Shown piece by piece: positions 9,307 through 17,501 of a DNA stretch of 64,000 bases. The position numbers and the translations under genes are program-made. Source of the DNA: Lachnospiraceae bacterium AC2028 (GTDB lineage Bacteria > Bacillota > Clostridia > Lachnospirales > Lachnospiraceae). The notes under the pieces were generated by a model that was not told the DNA's origin, made no database searches, and saw nothing but the letters and a program-made list of their open reading frames with translations. The DNA is taken from assembly GCA_000702685.1 (NCBI GenBank), contig JNJD01000008.1:1-64000 (forward strand), read 5' to 3'. Numbering within the stretch: position 1 is the first letter of the stretch; each line of letters opens with the position of its first letter.

Positions 9307-10309
9307 AGCAGTGGCACCGATCATCTCGGTGCTGCTTTTTGTTTTACCGGTACATGCAGCGCCGATTCCTTCTACGCAACAGGCGGACGGATGGGAGAGG
9401 GCGATTGATACAGAAAAGCCCGTTTTAAATGCATCCGTGTATGACGGCACTTTAAGTATTGAGGTCGTAGATAAAGGGTCCGGTGTGAAAGCCATATATG
9501 TCAACGGTTATGAATTCACAGACTTTGAAGACGGAAAGCTTGATATAAGGCTTTCCCGTTTTGATGCCGCATATGAGTTCTTCACGGTTTCTGCGATAGA
9601 TACGGCCGGCAATATGTCCGCGACATACAGAGTCAGGAATCCATATTATGAGGATCCTGATTCCGAGGACGATGAAGAAGGCCTTGATGAGCTTCTCCCG
9701 ATAGAAGCTGGCCCCACGGATCCCACTGAGGCAACGGCAGTTGTTACTGACTATGACACAACAAATGAGTTCTACACGATAACCGCAGCGAGCGGAAAGG
9801 TTTTCTATCTGATCATAGACAGAACCGAGGATGAGGAGACCGTGTATTTCCTTACTGAGATTTCTGAAAACGATCTTCTAAATGTTACTTCCGACACGGA
9901 GGAAACACTTCCCAGAAATACAGCCGTGGAAGATTCGGCTATTCCCGTTAATACCCTCATAACCTCAGGAGCACAGGTTCCTGCAGAAAGAGGCTCCACC
10001 CAGTCTGAAAGCGGATCTGAACGCAGTAATAGCTCATCCCAGGATTCCAAACCTGACATCAAAGAAAAAGTAGATGAGATCAAAAAGAATCCAGCCTCTG
10101 CATACATTCTCATGGGTGTAGCTGGAGTGATCTTCTTTGCAGCTGCATATTACTTCAAGGTCGTAAAGAAAAGACAGGAGCAGGACCTTACTGATGAAGA
10201 TGAAGAAGGTGAATCCGAATATGATGACAGCCCTTCAGAAGCGGATGAAGAGGACGATGGAAGGCCTGAACCATCTGAAGAAGATGTGACCGACAGCATT
10301 TATAAGTGA
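9287..10309 (+). CDS. DUF4366 surface protein of the element
   Basis: 340 residues. A signal peptide covers about residues 1-23 (cleavage near VHA-A). A small beta-sandwich-like region with DKGSGVKAIYVNGYEF and SAIDTAGNMS resembles bacterial Ig-like repeats. An acidic low-complexity stretch, a Ser-rich linker, a membrane helix at about 271-292 and a highly acidic cytoplasmic tail follow. DUF4366 proteins occupy this slot in Tn1549-like ICEs and are probably part of the outer face of the mating apparatus; the exact role is unknown. Confidence 0.8.
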   Translation: MKQLPLKAVAPIISVLLFVLPVHAAPIPSTQQADGWERAIDTEKPVLNASVYDGTLSIEVVDKGSGVKAIYVNGYEFTDFEDGKLDIRLSRFDAAYEFFTVSAIDTAGNMSATYRVRNPYYEDPDSEDDEEGLDELLPIEAGPTDPTEATAVVTDYDTTNEFYTITAASGKVFYLIIDRTEDEETVYFLTEISENDLLNVTSDTEETLPRNTAVEDSAIPVNTLITSGAQVPAERGSTQSESGSERSNSSSQDSKPDIKEKVDEIKKNPASAYILMGVAGVIFFAAAYYFKVVKKRQEQDLTDEDEEGESEYDDSPSEADEEDDGRPEPSEEDVTDSIYK

Positions 10310-10359
10310 TGCCAATTCCATAAAGGAATGGATATATGCCAAGAAAAGGAGGAAAAACC

Positions 10360-10911
10360 ATGGCAGAAAAAGATGAAAAGAAGAAGGATCCGGGCGTAGT
10401 TACAAACGATACCTTCGAGCCGGTAGAACCCGGTGCAGACCAGACGGCCGAAAGAAAGCAGATGGAGGAGATCACTCTCAAGTTCGGTAAAGGCTGTGTG
10501 GGCGATGAATTTCAGGGAAAGGACGGTAATAGTTACAGAGAGATCCTCGTTCCAAATGTGGATCCCGATGATAAGCGCCCCTGGCAGACCTTCGTGGTCA
10601 GATCCAACCATGTTCATGAGAACCAGTACGGAAAGGGTATGTGGTGCAAGCTTCCCGCAGATGGCCACACCACGCTTAGGCGCAGCACGCGTACCGGTGA
10701 GGATGAAGCCGGTAAGCCCCTGTGGGAGACAACCAAGACACAGGTCACCAATAAAGAACTTAAGGAAATGGTCGAACATTATAAGACCAAAGAGCGTACT
10801 TCCATGAAGGATAAGCTCGCGGAAAAGAAGGAAGAAGTCAAAAAGCCCGCAGAGAAGACTGAAAAGAATGCTGAGAAATCAGCTAAAAAAGCCAAGGAAG
10901 AAGCGTTATAA
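10360..10911 (+). CDS. ICE protein of unknown function with SMKDKL tail
   Basis: 183 residues, soluble. The central region (GKGCVGDEFQGKDGNSYREI to WETTKTQVTNKELKEM) is well structured in composition but not recognised. The last 40 residues are Lys/Glu/Ala-rich and begin with TSMKDKLAEKKEE, closely matching the tail of the DUF5688 protein two genes on. The ATG at 10360 follows AAAAGGAGG; the ATG at 10336 lies upstream of that site and is rejected. Confidence 0.65.
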   Translation: MAEKDEKKKDPGVVTNDTFEPVEPGADQTAERKQMEEITLKFGKGCVGDEFQGKDGNSYREILVPNVDPDDKRPWQTFVVRSNHVHENQYGKGMWCKLPADGHTTLRRSTRTGEDEAGKPLWETTKTQVTNKELKEMVEHYKTKERTSMKDKLAEKKEEVKKPAEKTEKNAEKSAKKAKEEAL

Positions 10912-10924
10912 GGAGGAATTCAGA

Positions 10925-11074
10925 ATGAATAACGAAAACAATAATATTGCTGCTGAAGTCGATTCAGCAAAGAGTTCCGCTAATACTCTGCTTGCATATG
11001 TGGAGAGAGCAGTCATCGCGGAAATGTTCGGCCATAAAACTGAGACCAGGGACATGGAAAGGAGTGAGAAATAA
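10925..11074 (+). CDS. Small ICE protein, unknown
   Basis: 49 residues. AAGGAGG lies 7 bases before the ATG and the stop shares one base with the next start (TAATG), so it is tightly coupled into the operon. The Asn-rich start is followed by a short helix (SANTLLAYVERAVIAEMFG). No known motif. Confidence 0.6.
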   Translation: MNNENNNIAAEVDSAKSSANTLLAYVERAVIAEMFGHKTETRDMERSEK

Positions 11075-12171
11075 TGAACTTCGAAGAATTTAAAGAAAGT
11101 GTCGTAGAAAATATAAAGGATTATCTTCCTGAGAGATTCGAGAACGCGGATGTTACTCTCCAGGATGTTACTAAAAATAATGACCGCCAGCTTACCGGAC
11201 TCCTTGTAAGGACCGAGGATTCCAATATCACTCCTACTATCTATCTTGAGGATTTCTTCAGACAGTACGAAGAAGGAGCCGATATGGACGTACTCCTTCA
11301 GAAGATCGCAGATATCAGGGTAGAGCATGAGGCCCCTGAGCATCTTGATGCAAATAAGCTCACGGATCTTGATGAAGTCAGGGATCATATTACCTGCAAG
11401 CTCCTTAATGCTGATATGAACAAGGATTATCTGTCTAATAAGCCCCACAGGCTTGTAGAGGATTTTGCTGTAGTTTATTACGTTGATCTCGGAGGTGATT
11501 CGACCGGTCATATGTCAGCGCCTATCACTGATCATCTGCTCGAGGGCTACGGCATCGATATCCCCGAGCTTGACCAGATCGCCATGGATAATCTTGCAAA
11601 GTCCGATATCGAGTTCAAGACCATGAGGGAAGTTCTTGTTGAAATGATGTTCCCGGACGGAGTGGATGAAAATGATCCCAGAATGGAAATGCTCCCTCCC
11701 GAGGAAGAGATCCCTTCGATGTATGTGCTCACAAATGGAGAAAAGCTGAACGGCGCAAGCAGTATCCTCGATGCCAAGACTATGGAAGAAATCTCCGAGA
11801 AGGTAGGCGGTGATTTCTATATCCTTCCTTCGAGCCTGCATGAAGTCATCATCCTTCCCAACACTCCCGAGATGGATAAGGATACTCTCGAGCGTATGGT
11901 ACAGGATGTAAATGCCGGCCAGGTGGCTCCTGAGGATAAGCTTTCAGATCATGTCTATATGTATGATTCCGTAGAAAAAGAGATCGTTCTTGCTGATAAG
12001 ATGCCCGACCGCCTTAAGGCAAGAGAGGCTGCCCAGGAGGAAAGAAAGCCTGAAAGAGAGCGCGTATCCATGAAAGAAAAGCTCCACGAGAAGAAGGCTG
12101 AAGCTGAAAAAAAGGCGGCATCCCGCGAGCCTGTGATTCCGGCCAAAACTCAGGATCAGAGTCTTTCATAA
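11074..12171 (+). CDS. DUF5688 family protein
   Basis: 365 residues. The opening MNFEEFKESVVENIKDYLPE and the later VEDFAVVYYVDL, MYVLTNGEKLNGASSIL and FYILPSSLHEVIILP blocks match DUF5688 proteins, which are common in ICEs of clostridia; function is not established. The C-terminal tail carries RVSMKEKLHEKKAEAEKKA, shared with the protein encoded at 10360. The tail may be a recognition tag for the secretion channel, which is inference. Confidence 0.8.
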   Translation: MNFEEFKESVVENIKDYLPERFENADVTLQDVTKNNDRQLTGLLVRTEDSNITPTIYLEDFFRQYEEGADMDVLLQKIADIRVEHEAPEHLDANKLTDLDEVRDHITCKLLNADMNKDYLSNKPHRLVEDFAVVYYVDLGGDSTGHMSAPITDHLLEGYGIDIPELDQIAMDNLAKSDIEFKTMREVLVEMMFPDGVDENDPRMEMLPPEEEIPSMYVLTNGEKLNGASSILDAKTMEEISEKVGGDFYILPSSLHEVIILPNTPEMDKDTLERMVQDVNAGQVAPEDKLSDHVYMYDSVEKEIVLADKMPDRLKAREAAQEERKPERERVSMKEKLHEKKAEAEKKAASREPVIPAKTQDQSLS

Positions 12172-12196
12172 GTCTTAGGGACAGACTGACAGATAT

Positions 12197-12239
12197 GAAA
12201 ACAATGAGAGGGAGCCACTGTGCTCCCTCCGCTGTTTTC
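12197..12239. repeat. Nested inverted repeat after the DUF5688 gene
   Basis: Outer arms GAAAACA/TGTTTTC enclose a perfect inner stem GAGGGAGC/GCTCCCTC. There is no T run after it, so it is not a classical terminator; it may protect or process the transcript ahead of two small membrane-protein genes. Confidence 0.4.
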
Positions 12240-12261
12240 GGAAAGGATGAGGATATAGATC

Positions 12262-12459
12262 ATGATGGATGAATCATTTCCCTTCGAAAAAGTCTTCGGC
12301 GGCATCGCAGGTTTTATGCTCTACGCCACTTTGATAAACGGCTGTAATTCCCCGCAGATGGCACTCATATTAACAGGCGTGTGTCTGCTGCTTTTATATC
12401 TGATATTCGGTGCCCCCAGAAGATGGGAAAGAAAACAGAGGGAAAAGAAGGATGAGTAA
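12262..12459 (+). CDS. Small two-helix membrane protein
   Basis: 65 residues with two hydrophobic segments (about 12-28 and 33-52) and a basic C-terminal tail (RRWERKQREKK). It overlaps the next small ORF by 8 bases. Similar short membrane proteins close the transfer operon in related elements; no function can be given. Confidence 0.6.
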   Translation: MMDESFPFEKVFGGIAGFMLYATLINGCNSPQMALILTGVCLLLLYLIFGAPRRWERKQREKKDE

Positions 12460-12553
12460 ATATTTTATCGGGATGCTTATCGGCGGATGCATAGCCATAG
12501 CTTCATCACTTATAACGTTTGTAGCAACAAACCTGTTTGAAAAGGGAGAATAA
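12452..12553 (+). CDS. DUF3789-like single-pass micro-protein
   Basis: 33 residues: a short start (MSKYF), one hydrophobic helix rich in Gly/Ile/Ser, and a polar end (NLFEKGE). Length, topology and position fit the DUF3789 micro-proteins of Tn916/Tn1549 relatives. It has AAGAAGG before the ATG and is followed directly by a terminator, closing the operon. Confidence 0.55.
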   Translation: MSKYFIGMLIGGCIAIASSLITFVATNLFEKGE

Positions 12554-12564
12554 ATGAGATAACC

Positions 12565-12592
12565 GGCCACACCTTCGGGTGTGGTCTTTTTT
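12565..12592 (+). terminator. Terminator ending the conjugation operon
   Basis: CCACACC-TTCG-GGTGTGG stem with the stable UUCG loop, then TCTTTTTTG. It marks the border between transfer genes and cargo. Confidence 0.88.
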
Positions 12593-12657
12593 GTTTGTGT
12601 GTATGTGAATTATCAATGTAAATGGTTTTTAACCTTATGTAGTTATATTTTCACGGT

Positions 12658-12695
12658 TTTCGTAAAGTAGGAAAAAGTCTACGTACCGTGATTTT
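12658..12695. promoter_or_regulatory. Operator-like paired blocks, copy 1
   Basis: Block A (TTTTCGTAAAGTAGG, 12658-12672) and block B (AAGTCTACGTACCGTGATTT, from 12675). The same two blocks recur at 21551-21565 and 21580-21600 ahead of an XRE-type repressor gene, with block B identical at 18 of 21 positions. Here they lie upstream of an extended -10 promoter that would serve the AIM24/ExbBD cargo operon. Confidence 0.55.
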
Positions 12696-12724
12696 TCAGA
12701 TAATTCACTCTTTTTGCAATTAAA

Positions 12725-12733
12725 TGTTATAAT
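12725..12733 (+). promoter_or_regulatory. Extended -10 promoter ahead of cargo module 1
   Basis: TGTTATAAT is a perfect extended -10 (TGN-TATAAT); no convincing -35 lies at the right distance, which suits an extended -10 promoter or one needing an activator. Operator-like blocks end 30 bases upstream. Confidence 0.5.
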
Positions 12734-12803
12734 ATATGCATGATTTTTATGACAGCATATGGATTCTTTGATTTCGGGTTGATTTAATCACAGAGGGGTA
12801 GAA

Positions 12804-12887
12804 ATGAGAGAAACAGAAAGTATTGTTGAAGAATATGTTATAAAGTCATTAGACAACAAAAGAAATGAACAAGAAGAAAGTTACTAG
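12804..12887 (+). CDS. Possible 27-residue leader peptide
   Basis: A short frame starting MRETESIVEEYVIKSLDNKR, with GAGGGG upstream of the ATG. It ends just before a hairpin at 12897-12917. It is acidic/polar with no membrane segment. It may be a real micro-protein or a leader that controls the AIM24 operon; coding status is uncertain. Confidence 0.35.
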   Translation: MRETESIVEEYVIKSLDNKRNEQEESY

Positions 12888-12896
12888 TTTATTTGT

Positions 12897-12935
12897 ATGG
12901 GAATTTTATATTCCCATTATGGTAGTAGCTTTTTT
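12897..12935 (+). terminator. Weak terminator or attenuator hairpin
   Basis: ATGGGAAT/ATTCCCAT stem with a 5-base loop; a run of seven T begins about 13 bases after the stem. It lies between the small leader frame and the AIM24 gene, so read-through or attenuation would set expression of the operon. Confidence 0.4.
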
Positions 12936-12986
12936 TATTTGTCTTCGTTGATAGCAGACACTATAGTGAATAAGGAGTTCGATTAA

Positions 12987-13778
12987 TTGATTAGCACAAA
13001 TTTATTTGCTGATTCAGAATCAAGGAAACTTGTAGCAAGAAAGAGCAATTTTTCAATCATTGAATATGAAAGAGACATCTCTATAGATCCCGAACATGCT
13101 CAGATAGCGTATTTTGCATCAAAAATGAATGTCAGAAAGCGTCAGTTGGTTATTGAATTATCGGATGAGGTAGGAGTTAATGTTCAAGCCGGAGAAATGC
13201 AGATGCTGATTGGAGATATAGATGCTTCAAGTGGCGTTAAAGGCTTAGGGGATTACTTAAAAAAAGCTGTGAGTAGCACGGTGACAAAAGAATCTATTGT
13301 GAAGCCCTTTTATTCAGGGAATGGGTTATTGGTGCTTGAACCGACATTTAAATATATTATCCTAGAGGATCTTAGTGACTGGCCGGATGGCATGGTTATC
13401 GAGGATAAAATGTTTCTTGCTAGTGAAGAAACGGTGGATATGGAATTGACAGTCATAAAAACTCTATCAGCTGCAGTCCTTGGTGGTGAAGGGCTGATAA
13501 GTACTCTCTTAAGTGGAACTGGTATGGTGGCATTAGAAAGTTCTGTTCCGCAGGATGAATTAATTGAGGTTGAACTTAAGGATGATGTTTTGAAAGTAGA
13601 TGGAAATATGGCAGTTGCGTGGTCTCCGGATTTAAAGTTTACTGTTCAAACAGCTACAAGTTCACTTGTTGGTTCAGCAATAAGTGGTGAGGGATTTGTA
13701 AATGTATATGAAGGAACTGGTAAAGTTCTTATTGCTCCTGTAAGAAGCAATCCTAGAATTTCAGTTCCTGAAAAATAA
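12987..13778 (+). CDS. AIM24-family protein (DUF124)
   Basis: 263 residues. The repeated beta-rich pattern with GGEGLISTLLSGTGMVALES, VAWSPDLKFTVQ and GEGFVNVYEGTGKVLIAP matches the AIM24/DUF124 beta-roll fold. Bacterial AIM24 proteins are often near stress or defence genes and have no settled biochemical role. The start is a TTG with AAGGAG nine bases upstream. No signal peptide, so likely cytoplasmic or membrane-peripheral. It is followed after 14 bases by the ExbB-like gene, making it the head of the motor operon. The DNA is clearly A+T-richer than the conjugation module. Confidence 0.85.
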   Translation: MISTNLFADSESRKLVARKSNFSIIEYERDISIDPEHAQIAYFASKMNVRKRQLVIELSDEVGVNVQAGEMQMLIGDIDASSGVKGLGDYLKKAVSSTVTKESIVKPFYSGNGLLVLEPTFKYIILEDLSDWPDGMVIEDKMFLASEETVDMELTVIKTLSAAVLGGEGLISTLLSGTGMVALESSVPQDELIEVELKDDVLKVDGNMAVAWSPDLKFTVQTATSSLVGSAISGEGFVNVYEGTGKVLIAPVRSNPRISVPEK

Positions 13779-13792
13779 AAGGAGAAAAGGTT

Positions 13793-14332
13793 ATGAAAAT
13801 TATTGAAGCAATAGGAAATATTATTTCACCTTTGATTATCATTGCATTTGCTGTGATTCTAATATTCTTTTTTGCAATTGATATCAAGGTCAAAGCTCTG
13901 GAAGCAGAGATGAAGAAGGATCGATCAAGATCTAAGAATAGACCTAGATTGAGTAAAGACAAGAAATCCGTTGAAGATTCACATGATGGAACCAATTTGG
14001 ATAAAAATCTTGATTATTTGGAAACATTTACTCAGATAAGAGTAAATTATGATGTTTTGGAACAACTGATTCCTATATTTCCTTTGATGGGTATTTTGGG
14101 AACGGTTGCTGGTTTGATTCCTATGTTAGGTAATCCGGAGATGATGAAAGAGGCTATGGCGGTTTCTATGTATACCACTTTCTTCGGCTTAATTGCCGCA
14201 ATAGTATTAAAAGCCATAGATGCTCTTGCTGTTGGAAAGCACGTTAACAAAATGGCAGTATCATTCGAAATGTTTGATCAGAGTTATCAGATTGCTAAAG
14301 ATCAGGCAATGTTGGAAAACGATAAAGAGTAA
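13793..14332 (+). CDS. ExbB/TolQ/MotA-like proton-channel protein
   Basis: 179 residues. Membrane segments lie at about 7-28, 84-105 and 120-142. The second and third carry the family hallmarks PLMGILGTVAGLIPM and MYTTFFGLIAAIVLKAI. A charged cytoplasmic loop (about 30-75) joins TM1 to TM2. Family members form a pentamer around an ExbD dimer and turn proton flow into movement. It is far shorter than ZorA of Zorya, which has a long cytoplasmic tail. It has AAAGGAG before the ATG and is followed after 12 bases by its ExbD-like partner. Confidence 0.85.
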   Translation: MKIIEAIGNIISPLIIIAFAVILIFFFAIDIKVKALEAEMKKDRSRSKNRPRLSKDKKSVEDSHDGTNLDKNLDYLETFTQIRVNYDVLEQLIPIFPLMGILGTVAGLIPMLGNPEMMKEAMAVSMYTTFFGLIAAIVLKAIDALAVGKHVNKMAVSFEMFDQSYQIAKDQAMLENDKE

Positions 14333-14344
14333 AGGGATTCGATT

Positions 14345-14905
14345 ATGAGCTCAAAAAATAAATCAATCGGTCAATATATTATTGATTTAACGCCATTGCT
14401 TGATGTTGTTCTGATAATGCTTCTTATAGTTATTGTTAATAACGATGTTGCTGAGAAAAACAACAAGCAAGCCCAAGATATAGTTAATCAAATGGAAATA
14501 ACTACTCAGGATACTGTTGCAGAGATAACAGCGAATTATGATGCTGCTGCTCTCCAAAATGCAACATATGAGCAACTGTACAGTTATGTCAATGTGATTA
14601 CTGTGTATGCAAGTTTTCAACCTTCCCAGATTAAATTTAGAGAAATTCATATATGGATTAATGGTGAGGAAAAGGAAGAACCAATTCCTTTAAATCCTAG
14701 TAATGGTACAGAAGCTTGGGAAGAATGCAAACTGTATATAGAGAATTATTTGGCTGAAAACAATGATAAGCCTACCGTTTTATCCTATTCTAGCGAAAAA
14801 ATGTTATATAGAGATACCGAATCAATAAATGCTTTGTTTTCTGATCTTTATTCGAGTATTGATAACACTTATGTAAATGAACTCCCGGAGACAGAAGATG
14901 AATAA
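14345..14905 (+). CDS. ExbD-like motor protein
   Basis: 186 residues. A short cytoplasmic start leads into one membrane helix with TPLLDVVLIMLLIVIV; Asp20 matches the proton-carrying Asp of ExbD/TolR (PLIDVMLVLL pattern). A coiled-coil linker (about 35-75) precedes an outer domain with IHIWINGEEKEEPIPLN and LSYSSEKMLYRDTESINALF, which fits the ExbD outer fold. No OmpA-like peptidoglycan-binding domain is seen, so it is not a ZorB/MotB type. It overlaps the next gene by 8 bases. Confidence 0.8.
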   Translation: MSSKNKSIGQYIIDLTPLLDVVLIMLLIVIVNNDVAEKNNKQAQDIVNQMEITTQDTVAEITANYDAAALQNATYEQLYSYVNVITVYASFQPSQIKFREIHIWINGEEKEEPIPLNPSNGTEAWEECKLYIENYLAENNDKPTVLSYSSEKMLYRDTESINALFSDLYSSIDNTYVNELPETEDE

Positions 14906-15356
14906 TATTTTAGCTGTAATTTTATTGGTTTTTTTCTCCATACTGGCAGTGATATTAATTGTTAAGGTTTTTCCCAAAACCTCTAAGGTTTTAAGCATTA
15001 TATCCATTATTGCTGTTTTGTGCGTTGTTATATTTTTGATCAGATATCTTGTTGTAAATCATGCATTCGGATATTTGGGCAGCCCGGCTGATATTGGGGA
15101 AATTACCGAAATGGAAAATCCTGATAGTATATCGCCAGAAAAGCTGGAAAATTGTATCAGAATCAGTTATGACCAAATATGGATAGATAATGAAATAGTA
15201 GATATTGAATTTGCAAAGACTTACGTGAATGACAGAATTGCAAGTAATACTACTATCACTATTGTCGATGATTATGCATTAGCATCAAAATATAACGAAA
15301 TATTGGAAATATGCAAAAATGCAAATATTAAACCGGTGAAATATGAAGAGTGGTAA
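14898..15356 (+). CDS. Membrane protein with ExbD-like outer domain
   Basis: 152 residues. Two hydrophobic helices (about 2-20 and 30-52) are followed by a region in which IRISYDQIWIDNEIVDIEFAK, TTITIVDDYALASKYNEIL and ICKNANIKPV line up with the ExbD outer domain (strand, helix, strand with Asp, helix, final strand). It lacks the ExbD helix with the conserved Asp. The ATG at 14898 is preferred over 14877 because it gives the usual short overlap. It is probably a second, non-motor subunit of the same complex. Confidence 0.65.
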   Translation: MNNILAVILLVFFSILAVILIVKVFPKTSKVLSIISIIAVLCVVIFLIRYLVVNHAFGYLGSPADIGEITEMENPDSISPEKLENCIRISYDQIWIDNEIVDIEFAKTYVNDRIASNTTITIVDDYALASKYNEILEICKNANIKPVKYEEW

Positions 15357-15825
15357 GTTTAACAACAAAATAAAAGTTTTATGCTTCATTCTGGCATCGG
15401 CTTTGTTTTTATTTGGATTTGGTTCCAATAAGGCTGAGCTGAGAAATTGCGACTCGCCATTTATTAATCTTACTGGATCAATAGGTAATTCAGTGACACA
15501 TGCTGAGAATGCAATAAATTCTGAAAGTACGACAACTGCTCCTGCTGTTGTGACGCCTGTAGTGATTACCCCTAAACCATCAAATGAGGTATTAATAAGA
15601 GTTCGTAATGAAGAAATATGTGTCATTACTGAAAAAGATGGTAATGATTCTGTAAGGCATTCGTACGAAGATTTAAATGAACTGAAAGCAGATATAGAAA
15701 ATGGTATTTTCGATGAGAAGACGGTAATTCTTATAGATGACTATGCTGAATCAGTGACATTTAATAGAATCATCAAACTGTTCAAAGATTTAAAATCTAT
15801 AGACCCTGAGATTAGAACAAGATGA
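15343..15825 (+). CDS. Secreted or anchored protein with ExbD-like outer domain
   Basis: 160 residues. A hydrophobic N-terminal helix (about 10-28, signal or anchor) leads into a Thr/Pro-rich linker (TTTAPAVVTPVVITPKPS). The last 70 residues (VLIRVRNEEICVI, ELKADIENGIFDEKTVILID, FNRIIKLFKDLKSI) again follow the ExbD outer-domain pattern. It overlaps the genes on both sides, so the stoichiometry of this operon appears tightly controlled. No family name is known to me. Confidence 0.6.
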   Translation: MKSGKFNNKIKVLCFILASALFLFGFGSNKAELRNCDSPFINLTGSIGNSVTHAENAINSESTTTAPAVVTPVVITPKPSNEVLIRVRNEEICVITEKDGNDSVRHSYEDLNELKADIENGIFDEKTVILIDDYAESVTFNRIIKLFKDLKSIDPEIRTR

Positions 15826-16832
15826 AGAAGATGAAAAACAAAAAAATAATATGTTTTGCAATTATGTTATCCCTGATTGTTGGGTTGGCTATGCCTGTGT
15901 ATGCAGCTAATCAACAAGCATATAGACTTCGTTATTGCCTGCAAAATGACCATATGTATTATTCCGAAACAATACTGAATCTTAATGTTTCGCAGCGAGC
16001 TGACAAAGACCAGTTTAAGAAGGACTATGATGATAGATATATTGTTCTTTCTGGTGTGAAGATTAATACAATTTCAAATAACAAAAAAGAAATAACGATT
16101 ACTGACGGCAATGATACTATATGCACCGTGGATACTTCAGATAAAGAGATCAAAGAGATAATTGGTTCTCTTTCAGTTGGGGATTATATCATTGTTTATG
16201 GAAAACTGTCTGTAAAAGGTATTGGGAATGACTCTTATGAAATTGAAGCGGAGCATGTAGTAGCTCATTCATCCAGGTCTTTCCAAAAAGGAATATATGT
16301 GTTCTATTCCGATGATGAATATAATGGCGTTTTAATTAGTGATTTATCTGTTAGAGGAAACGTAAAGTATAGAATTCCTTCCACCTGGAATAATGAATAT
16401 GTTAAAGATAATAACAACAATAATGGGGTGAAGGGATATCAATATTATTTGAACGCGATTGCACCAATAAACAAGTTGTTTCCTGAGAATTTCTATATTT
16501 TTTACTTTGAAAATGAAACATATATCGTAAATAATCAAGAGAATCCTAGTGAATCATTTATTAAAGATGTTGAATCTAAGATTGTGAAAAATATACTTCA
16601 GGATGATGATAGATCAGTCAAAATTGAAGTGATAAAAGATGCTAATGGAAATGAAATACATTATTACCATTTGTCTTATCAGATAGGTGATTATGAGTAT
16701 AATTTGGAATTCGTCTTTAAGCCGGATAAAAAAGGGATAACCTGTATGCTGTATCTATATTATCCTAATGATGCATATGTTAATCATACTAGAGATGTGG
16801 CATATTTGATTGAAACAATGACGGTTGAATAG
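15822..16832 (+). CDS. Secreted protein with tRNA_anti-like OB fold
   Basis: 336 residues. A signal peptide covers about 1-29 (cleavage near VYA-A). Residues about 60-150 (YIVLSGVKINTIS, ITITDGNDTICTVD, LSVGDYIIVYGKLS) fit the tRNA_anti-like OB fold used by exported proteins, not necessarily for nucleic acid binding. The C-terminal half is beta-rich and unassigned. The start overlaps the previous stop (ATGA). It is the last gene before a terminator, so it is probably the outer component of the ExbBD complex. Confidence 0.65.
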   Translation: MKKMKNKKIICFAIMLSLIVGLAMPVYAANQQAYRLRYCLQNDHMYYSETILNLNVSQRADKDQFKKDYDDRYIVLSGVKINTISNNKKEITITDGNDTICTVDTSDKEIKEIIGSLSVGDYIIVYGKLSVKGIGNDSYEIEAEHVVAHSSRSFQKGIYVFYSDDEYNGVLISDLSVRGNVKYRIPSTWNNEYVKDNNNNNGVKGYQYYLNAIAPINKLFPENFYIFYFENETYIVNNQENPSESFIKDVESKIVKNILQDDDRSVKIEVIKDANGNEIHYYHLSYQIGDYEYNLEFVFKPDKKGITCMLYLYYPNDAYVNHTRDVAYLIETMTVE

Positions 16833-16837
16833 TTAAT

Positions 16838-16872
16838 AAAAGGCATTTGGCTTCACCAAGTGCCTTTTATAT
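16838..16872 (+). terminator. Terminator after the ExbBD-like operon
   Basis: AAAAGGCATTTGG pairs with CCAAGTGCCTTTT around a CTTCA loop, followed by ATATT. Strong, possibly acting both ways because of the flanking A and T runs. Confidence 0.82.
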
Positions 16873-16896
16873 TCTATGCGGAAGCGGAGTATAAGT

Positions 16897-17487
16897 ATGG
16901 GTTTTTGCGGAATATACCTAATTTCTATAAACGTAATAGCATTTCTTCTGTACGGAATTAATACCTGGTTGTATAAGCATACAGAAAAGGGACAAATTGA
17001 TATTCTGCTGACCATAATAGCTTTATTAGGCGGATCTGCTGGTTTACTTTTATATATATTGCTGTTTGACAGAAAAGCAGTTAAAGATAATATGATGTCT
17101 AGGGTTTTCATTGCCTGTATATTTGTAATTCAATTGATTATATTCTTGATCTCAAAGGGGTTCGTTGCAGATCATATAACATTAGCGTTTTGGAAATATT
17201 TCTCTGATCATAAAATTCTGCTAGTATATTTGGCTATTATCAATATAGTGACTCTTGTGGCTTTTGCTTTGGATAAGATAGCTGCAGCAGAACATAATGT
17301 TAAATCTCGAATTAGAATTGTAACCTTATTAGGATTGGCGTTTATAGGCGGATCAATTGGTGCAATTATAGGAATGTATTTGTTTCGACATAAGACTAAA
17401 AAGGATTATTTCAAGGTCGGAGTGCCTTTGATAATTGTGATGCAGGTGATTGTCCTTTTTTATATTATGAATGCTAAGATTTTTTAA
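16897..17487 (+). CDS. DUF1294 membrane protein
   Basis: 196 residues with about six hydrophobic segments. The C-terminal part (ALDKIAAAEHNVKSRIR, GGSIGAIIGMYLFRHKTKK) is the DUF1294 signature, including the conserved FRHKT. Function unknown; DUF1294 often occurs alone or fused to cold-shock or zinc domains. The ATG at 16897 with GCGGAG seven bases before it is preferred over 16876. It lies between the motor operon and the kinase gene and may be read with the kinase. Confidence 0.8.
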   Translation: MGFCGIYLISINVIAFLLYGINTWLYKHTEKGQIDILLTIIALLGGSAGLLLYILLFDRKAVKDNMMSRVFIACIFVIQLIIFLISKGFVADHITLAFWKYFSDHKILLVYLAIINIVTLVAFALDKIAAAEHNVKSRIRIVTLLGLAFIGGSIGAIIGMYLFRHKTKKDYFKVGVPLIIVMQVIVLFYIMNAKIF

Positions 17488-17501
17488 CCTTTACATGATA
17501 T

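Noticed and set aside
13793-14905. Calling the ExbB/ExbD pair ZorA/ZorB (Zorya)
   Set aside because: The ExbB-like protein lacks the long tail of ZorA, the ExbD-like protein lacks an OmpA-like domain, and no ZorC/D/E-like gene is adjacent.
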